Below are positions 59,639-64,000 of a stretch of 64,000 nucleotides of DNA, one piece after another. Source of the stretch: Tabrizicola oligotrophica. Its GTDB lineage: Bacteria > Pseudomonadota > Alphaproteobacteria > Rhodobacterales > Rhodobacteraceae. The notes below the pieces were generated by a model, which worked only from the letters and a program-made list of their open reading frames with translations, searched no databases and was not told where the DNA came from. Position 1 is the stretch's first letter, and every line of letters starts with the position of its first letter. The position numbers and the translations under genes are program-made. The stretch is from the NCBI RefSeq assembly GCF_011008935.1, contig NZ_JAAIVJ010000002.1, positions 1 to 64,000 on the forward strand, given 5' to 3'.

Positions 59639-60676
59639 ATGCGCACTCCCAGCGACCAGATCATCCACCTGCTTGTCATCGTGACGCCCAACTTCAACCT
59701 GCTGGCCACGACGGGGCTGATCGACCCGCTGCGCGCCGCCAACTATCTGGACGGCACGGCGCGGTTTCGCTGGTCGGTCGCCTCTTCCGAGGGGGGAATG
59801 ACCATGGCAAGCAATGGCTTGGGACTTGCCACCCAGCGCCTTGGCGATCTGGTGAACGAGCCCTTCGACATGGTTGTGGTGTCGTCAAGCTGGGCGCCAG
59901 AGGCACATGATTCTCCCGCGCTTCTGGCGGCGCTGCGCAAGTTTGCCCGCAACGGCTGTGCCATGGGCGCGCTGGATACCGGCGCGTTTCTTCTGGCCAA
60001 GGCGGGGCTTCTGGCGGGGCGGCGGGCCACGGTCCATTACGAACACATCGATTCCCTGCGCGAATTGCGCGAAGAAACCGACGTGACCGAAGACCTCTAT
60101 GTCTTTGACGACAATCGCTTTACCTGCTGCGGTGGGACGGCCTCGGTCGATCTGGGCCTGCACATCCTGCGCGGCACCTGCGGCGATTCGCTGGCCAATG
60201 CCGCAGCGCGCTACATCTTCCATCCCGGCGCCCGCCCTCCCGGCACGCCGCAAAATCCTGCGGGGGTTGAACCCCTTGGCCATGCCACGCCTGATTCGGT
60301 GCGTCGGGTGATTGCCGAGATGGAACGGCATCTGGAAGAGCCGCTTACCATCCCGGAGCTGTGCGACAAGGCCAGGATCTCGCAGCGCCAGATCAACCGG
60401 CTGTTCACCCGTTATGTCGGCAAGACGCCGCAGCTTTACTATCGCGACATCCGGCTTGACCGGGCGCGCGGATTGGTCACGCAGACCGAACTGCCGATGT
60501 CGGAGATTGCGGTGGCCTCGGGCTTTGCCAGCCAGGCGCATTTCTCGAAGGCCTATCACGAACGCTTTGGCATCCAGCCCCGTGTTGACCGGGTGGAGGG
60601 CCGGATTCCCTTCGAATTCCGCGCCTGGCCCATGCACCGCAAGCCCGGCCAACAAGGGAAAACTGATGGCGAATAG
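59639..60676 (+). CDS. GbdR-like regulator (DJ-1/PfpI plus AraC HTH)
   Basis: 345 residues from ATG 59639. The N-terminal amidotransferase-like domain (HLLVIVTPNFNLLATTGLID, AMGALDTGAFLLAKAGLLAG) and the C-terminal AraC HTH (CDKARISQRQINRLFTRYVG, MSEIAVASGFASQAHFSKAY) match GbdR/GlxA-type activators of choline, betaine or carnitine catabolism. It sits between the ProX operon and the Rieske oxygenase genes and probably activates both. Confidence 0.9.
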   Translation: MRTPSDQIIHLLVIVTPNFNLLATTGLIDPLRAANYLDGTARFRWSVASSEGGMTMASNGLGLATQRLGDLVNEPFDMVVVSSSWAPEAHDSPALLAALRKFARNGCAMGALDTGAFLLAKAGLLAGRRATVHYEHIDSLRELREETDVTEDLYVFDDNRFTCCGGTASVDLGLHILRGTCGDSLANAAARYIFHPGARPPGTPQNPAGVEPLGHATPDSVRRVIAEMERHLEEPLTIPELCDKARISQRQINRLFTRYVGKTPQLYYRDIRLDRARGLVTQTELPMSEIAVASGFASQAHFSKAYHERFGIQPRVDRVEGRIPFEFRAWPMHRKPGQQGKTDGE

Positions 60677-60768
60677 GCGATAGTTGCCAGTCGGATTCTC
60701 CACGAACCTTTGGGCAGCGAACAGCACAGGCTGGGGTGATGCCCAACCGCGCTCATGGAGGTGCCGCG

Positions 60769-61908
60769 ATGACCGAACTGCCAAGCCAAAAGGAATTCAA
60801 AGAGATTTCAAAGGGTTTCGACCCGAACCCCTCGCGCTCTCTGTCGCTGCGCAAAGAGGCCTATGTCGATCCGCGCTGGCATGGCGTCGATCTGGAGGCG
60901 ATCATCGCCAAGACCTGGCAGTGGGTCTGCCATGTCGAGAAACTGCGCGAGCCGGGCGCCTATGTGACGATCGACATCGCGGGCAAGCCGATTGCCGTGG
61001 TGCGCGACAAGGAAGGCACGCTGCGCGCCTTCTACAACGTCTGCAAGCACCGCGCGCATGAGCTTTTGTCGGGCGAGGGCAACGTCAACCGCATCATGTG
61101 CCCCTACCATGCCTGGGTCTACAAGCTGGACGGCAAGCTGGTGCGCGCGCCCCACACCGAGACGCTGGAAGACTTCTCGACCGGCGACATCTGCCTTGAC
61201 GAGGTGCAGGTCGAGGAATTTGCGGGCTTCGTCTATGTGAACCTTGACGGCAAGGCCGCATCGCTGAAGTCGCAGACCGGCAATCTGGAAACCGAAATCC
61301 GCCACTGGGCGCCGGATATCGAAAACCTGACCTTCGGCCATCGCTTGACCTATGACATCAAGTCGAACTGGAAGAACGTCGTCGACAATTTCCTTGAATG
61401 CTACCACTGCCCCACGGCGCACAAGGATTTCTGCACGCTGGTTGACATGGACACCTACAAGGTGACGACCTACGGCATCTATTCCAGCCATATGGCCGAT
61501 GCGGGCACGTCGTCGAACAGCGCCTATGACGTATCGAATGCCACGGTGAAAACCCATGCCGTCTGGTGGCTGTGGCCCAATACCTGCCTGATGCGCTATC
61601 CGGGGCGGTCCTCGATGATCGTCCTGAACATCATCCCCGCCGGGCCGGACCGCACCTTTGAAACCTATGATTTCTTCCTTGAGACCAAGGAGGTGACCGA
61701 GGCGGAAAAGGAAACCATCCGTTATCTCGACGAGGTCTTGCAGGTCGAGGACATCGCCATCGTCGAAAGCGTGCAGAAGGGCATGAAGACGCCCGCCTTC
61801 CTGCAAGGCCGCATCGTCAATGACCCGGAAGGCTCGGGCAAGTCGGAGCATGCCGTGCATCACTTCCACGGTCTTGTGCTGGAGGCCTACGCCCGCGCCG
61901 CGGGTTGA
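60769..61908 (+). CDS. Rieske non-heme iron oxygenase (betaine/carnitine type, large subunit)
   Basis: 379 residues from ATG 60769 (GGAGGTG upstream). The Rieske centre is FYNVCKHRAHELL and RIMCPYHAWVYKLDG (C-x-H and C-x2-H). The mononuclear iron site is VDNFLECYHCPTAHKDF (His and His, with an acidic residue later). It belongs to the quaternary-amine oxygenase group that includes glycine betaine monooxygenase GbcA, stachydrine and carnitine (CntA) oxygenases. The flavin-ferredoxin reductase partner is not in the window. Glycine betaine is favoured by the nearby dimethylglycine and sarcosine genes. Confidence 0.88.
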   Translation: MTELPSQKEFKEISKGFDPNPSRSLSLRKEAYVDPRWHGVDLEAIIAKTWQWVCHVEKLREPGAYVTIDIAGKPIAVVRDKEGTLRAFYNVCKHRAHELLSGEGNVNRIMCPYHAWVYKLDGKLVRAPHTETLEDFSTGDICLDEVQVEEFAGFVYVNLDGKAASLKSQTGNLETEIRHWAPDIENLTFGHRLTYDIKSNWKNVVDNFLECYHCPTAHKDFCTLVDMDTYKVTTYGIYSSHMADAGTSSNSAYDVSNATVKTHAVWWLWPNTCLMRYPGRSSMIVLNIIPAGPDRTFETYDFFLETKEVTEAEKETIRYLDEVLQVEDIAIVESVQKGMKTPAFLQGRIVNDPEGSGKSEHAVHHFHGLVLEAYARAAG

Positions 61909-61917
61909 GGCCTTGCG

Positions 61918-61942
61918 GCCGGTGCATGGCTCCCGCACCGGC
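61918..61942 (+). terminator. Stem-loop between oxygenase and SDR genes
   Basis: GCCGGTGC, a 9-base loop, then GCACCGGC form a perfect 8-bp stem, without a following T-run. It lies in the 64-bp gap and may set the expression ratio between oxygenase and downstream genes. Confidence 0.5.
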
Positions 61943-61972
61943 GGCACATTTCGCTTCTGAAAGGATCACAGG

Positions 61973-62773
61973 ATGAACGGCAGGTTGTCGGGCAAGATTG
62001 CCCTTGTGACGGGCGGGCGCGGCGGGATTGGCCGGGCGATCTGCGACCGGTTCCAGCGCGAAGGCGCCACAGTCTATGCCGCCGACCTTTCGGAAGGCGG
62101 CAGTCTGTCGGGCGCCGGCGCCGGCCGCTTCCTGCGGCTGGACGTCACCAGCGAGGACGAGACTCGCGCCGCAATGGACCGGGTCATGGGGGAAGAAGGG
62201 CGTCTCGACGTTCTGGTCAATGCCGCCGGGATCGAGATTGAACACACGATCGAACACACCAGCCTTGCCGACTGGAACCGCATCTTTGCGATCAATGTCA
62301 CCGGCACCTTCCTGCCGTCGAAATACGCCCTGCCGCTGCTGCGGCGCGGCGCTGCGGCGGGCGGGAATGGGCAGGCCTCGATCATCAACTTCGGCTCTTA
62401 TGACGGTTTCATTGCCGATCCCGGTCTGGCGGCCTATTGCGCGTCCAAGGGCGCTGTCCATGCCCTGACCCGCGCCATGGCCTGCGACCACGGGTCGGAA
62501 GGCATCCGGGTGAACGCGATCTGCCCCGGCTATGTCGACACGCCCATGCTGCGAAGTTTCTTCGGTGGGGCAGGGTCAGGCGCGGGCGGCGGAGCGCTGG
62601 ACACGGTGTTGGATCAGGTCAAGGCCATTCACCCCACCCGCACCTGCGGCACGCCGGAAGACATCGCCAATCTGGTCAACTGGCTGGCCTCGGACGAGGC
62701 GCGCTATGCCTCGGGCCAGCTTTGGGTTCTCGACGGCGGTCTGTCCGCCCAAGTCCAGCAGATGAGGTTCTGA
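61973..62773 (+). CDS. Short-chain dehydrogenase/reductase (SDR)
   Basis: 266 residues. Classical SDR: NAD-binding TGGRGGIGRAIC (TGxxxGxG form near residue 13), NNAG-type LVNAAGIE, catalytic Ser in IINFGSYDGF and the YCASK motif (Tyr-x3-Lys). With the following BKACE gene it could oxidise a 3-hydroxy acid such as carnitine to its 3-keto form; other hydroxy acids are possible. An AAGGA ribosome binding site is present. Confidence 0.87.
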   Translation: MNGRLSGKIALVTGGRGGIGRAICDRFQREGATVYAADLSEGGSLSGAGAGRFLRLDVTSEDETRAAMDRVMGEEGRLDVLVNAAGIEIEHTIEHTSLADWNRIFAINVTGTFLPSKYALPLLRRGAAAGGNGQASIINFGSYDGFIADPGLAAYCASKGAVHALTRAMACDHGSEGIRVNAICPGYVDTPMLRSFFGGAGSGAGGGALDTVLDQVKAIHPTRTCGTPEDIANLVNWLASDEARYASGQLWVLDGGLSAQVQQMRF

Positions 62774-62774
62774 A

Positions 62775-63707
62775 GTGGCGAAGTCCGTCATCATCACCTG
62801 CGCGCCGACCGGCGGCATTCACACCCCCACGATGTCACCCCACCTGCCGATCACTCCGGCCGAAATCGCCACGGCCAGCATCGAGGCGGCCGACGCTGGG
62901 GCCTCGATCATCCACCTGCATGCGCGCGACCCAGAAACCGGCAAGCCCGACCCGCGGCCGGAGATTTTCGCGCAATTCCTGCCGGTCATCAAACAGGCCA
63001 CCGATGCGGTCATCAACGTCTCGACCGGCGGGGGCTTGGGCATGACGATGGATCAGCGGCTCTTGGCAGCGACCACGGCCAGCCCGGAAATGGCCAGCCT
63101 GAACATGGGCTCGATGAACTTCGGCATCTTCCCGCTTTTGTCGAAATACACCGACTGGAAACACGACTGGGAGCCGAAATTCCTGGAGATGACGCGGGAT
63201 TTCATCTTCCCCAACACTTTCGCCACCATCGAATATGCGCTGAAGACGCTGGGCGACGGGCATGGCACCAAGTTCGAATTCGAATGCTATGACCTGAGCC
63301 ACCTCTACAACATCAAATGGTTCATCGACCAAGGGCTGATCAAGCCGCCGTTCTTCATCCAGATCGTGTTCGGCATTCTGGGCGGCGTCGGCGCCGACCT
63401 TGATAACCTCATGCACATGCACAAGGTCGCCGACCGGCTGTTCGGGGCCGAGAATTACGAATGGTCGGTGCTGGCCGCCGGACGCCACCAGATGCCCTTT
63501 GCCACGCAAAGCGCGCTTCTGGGCGGCAATCTGCGCGTCGGGCTGGAGGACAGCCTGTTCATCGGCAAGGGAGAGCTTGCGACCTCGAACGCGCAGCAGG
63601 TCCGCCGCATCCGCACCATCATCGAAAGCCTTGGCCTGACCGTCGCTACCCCCGCCGAAGCCCGCGAAAGGCTGGGGTTGAAGGGCGGCGACAAGGTGGC
63701 CTTCTGA
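62775..63707 (+). CDS. Beta-keto acid cleavage enzyme (BKACE, DUF849), possibly 3-dehydrocarnitine cleavage
   Basis: 310 residues from GTG 62775 (GAGG upstream). BKACE family: VIITCAPTGGIHTPTMSPHL at the N-terminus, IIHLHARDPETGKPDPR with the zinc-binding His pair, NVSTGGG, FECYDLSHLYNIKWFIDQGL and LGGNLRVGLEDSLF near the end. Family members transfer the acetoacetyl part of a beta-keto acid to acetyl-CoA. One known activity converts 3-dehydrocarnitine to glycine betaine plus acetoacetyl-CoA. It starts 2 bases after the SDR stop. Confidence 0.9.
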   Translation: MAKSVIITCAPTGGIHTPTMSPHLPITPAEIATASIEAADAGASIIHLHARDPETGKPDPRPEIFAQFLPVIKQATDAVINVSTGGGLGMTMDQRLLAATTASPEMASLNMGSMNFGIFPLLSKYTDWKHDWEPKFLEMTRDFIFPNTFATIEYALKTLGDGHGTKFEFECYDLSHLYNIKWFIDQGLIKPPFFIQIVFGILGGVGADLDNLMHMHKVADRLFGAENYEWSVLAAGRHQMPFATQSALLGGNLRVGLEDSLFIGKGELATSNAQQVRRIRTIIESLGLTVATPAEARERLGLKGGDKVAF

Positions 63708-64000
63708 TGCAGACCAAGCTTCTCATCAATGGCGAGATGGTGGCGGGGGAGGGTGCGGCGCTGCCCATCCTGAACCCCGCAACCGGCGACGAGGTTGCCC
63801 GCGTGGCCGAGGCCAGCCCCGAACAGGTGGATAGCGCCATGCGGGCCGCCGATGCGGCGTTCGAAGAGTTTCGCACCGCCCCGCCATCGCGCCGGGCCGG
63901 TCTGCTTCAAGACATCGCCAATGTGATCGAGGCCCATGCCGAAGACCTGGCAAGTCTGGAAAGCCTTGATGTCGGCAAGCCCTGGCCCTCGGCGCTGAAT
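63707..64000 (+). CDS. Aldehyde dehydrogenase, N-terminal part (truncated by window end)
   Basis: First 98 residues only, starting MQTKLLINGEMVAGEGAALP (ATG 63707, overlapping the BKACE stop as TGATG). The opening matches gamma-aminobutyraldehyde/betaine-aldehyde dehydrogenases (NPATGDEVARVAEASPEQV, LESLDVGKP). Catalytic residues lie outside the window. It could handle betaine aldehyde, an aminoaldehyde, or the semialdehyde made from carnitine. Confidence 0.85.
   Translation, partial: MQTKLLINGEMVAGEGAALPILNPATGDEVARVAEASPEQVDSAMRAADAAFEEFRTAPPSRRAGLLQDIANVIEAHAEDLASLESLDVGKPWPSALN

Overview
This window looks like a high-GC alphaproteobacterial replicon, most likely from Rhodobacteraceae (Paracoccus/Rhodobacter/Roseobacter relatives). 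The reasons are GC-rich coding, tightly packed ATGA and TGATG gene overlaps, a GAAC-N7-GAAC SOS box of the Rhodobacter LexA type, the imuA-imuB-dnaE2 mutagenesis cassette and four-subunit sarcosine oxidase. No rRNA, tRNA, CRISPR array or replication gene was seen. The content is mostly accessory nitrogen-compound catabolism and would suit a chromid or a catabolic region of the chromosome.

Layout. 1-123: start of an IS5-type insertion sequence cut by the window edge. 231-6343: minus-strand SOS operon (SRAP, imuA, imuB, dnaE2) with its LexA box. 7036-15011: PAS protein, degenerate enhancer-binding-type regulator, polyamine-type ABC transporter and aldehyde dehydrogenase. 15080-20628: PuuR-like repressor facing a 22-bp perfect palindrome, then GABA aminotransferase, aldehyde dehydrogenase, butyrate kinase and phosphotransbutyrylase. 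21239-28442: giant type I secreted protein with its own ABC exporter and membrane-fusion protein. 28520-28981: UspA protein. 29326-37037: a methylaspartate pathway (mesaconase, LysR regulator, citramalyl-CoA lyase, CoA transferase, methylaspartate ammonia-lyase, glutamate mutase epsilon and sigma). 37188-40296: CMD protein, GlxA-type regulator, tryptophanase. 40509-64000: methylated-amine catabolism (sarcosine oxidase GADB, FAD-GcvT dehydrogenase, Dpp-type ABC transporter, MttB-family methyltransferase, TetR regulator, ProXVW-type transporter, GbdR-like regulator, Rieske oxygenase, SDR, beta-keto acid cleavage enzyme, aldehyde dehydrogenase running off the end).

How the genes fit together. 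The 38-64 kb part can be read as a route carnitine or betaine -> dimethylglycine -> sarcosine -> glycine, with two chemically different candidate demethylases (Rieske oxygenase and MttB family). The 29-37 kb part can take glutamate to acetyl-CoA and pyruvate. The 7-20 kb part handles polyamines and GABA.

The most novel signal is a repeated operator, TGTACATWANTGTACA in gene orientation. It lies 38-47 bp upstream of four separate minus-strand start codons (GlxA-type regulator, FAD-GcvT dehydrogenase, Dpp-type binding protein, MttB). The TetR-family regulator at 54628-55260 is divergent from one of these sites, so an undescribed TetR regulon for a methylated amine is proposed. A second candidate shared operator, CWWAAC-N9-GTTWWG, occurs in both promoter regions of the methylaspartate genes.
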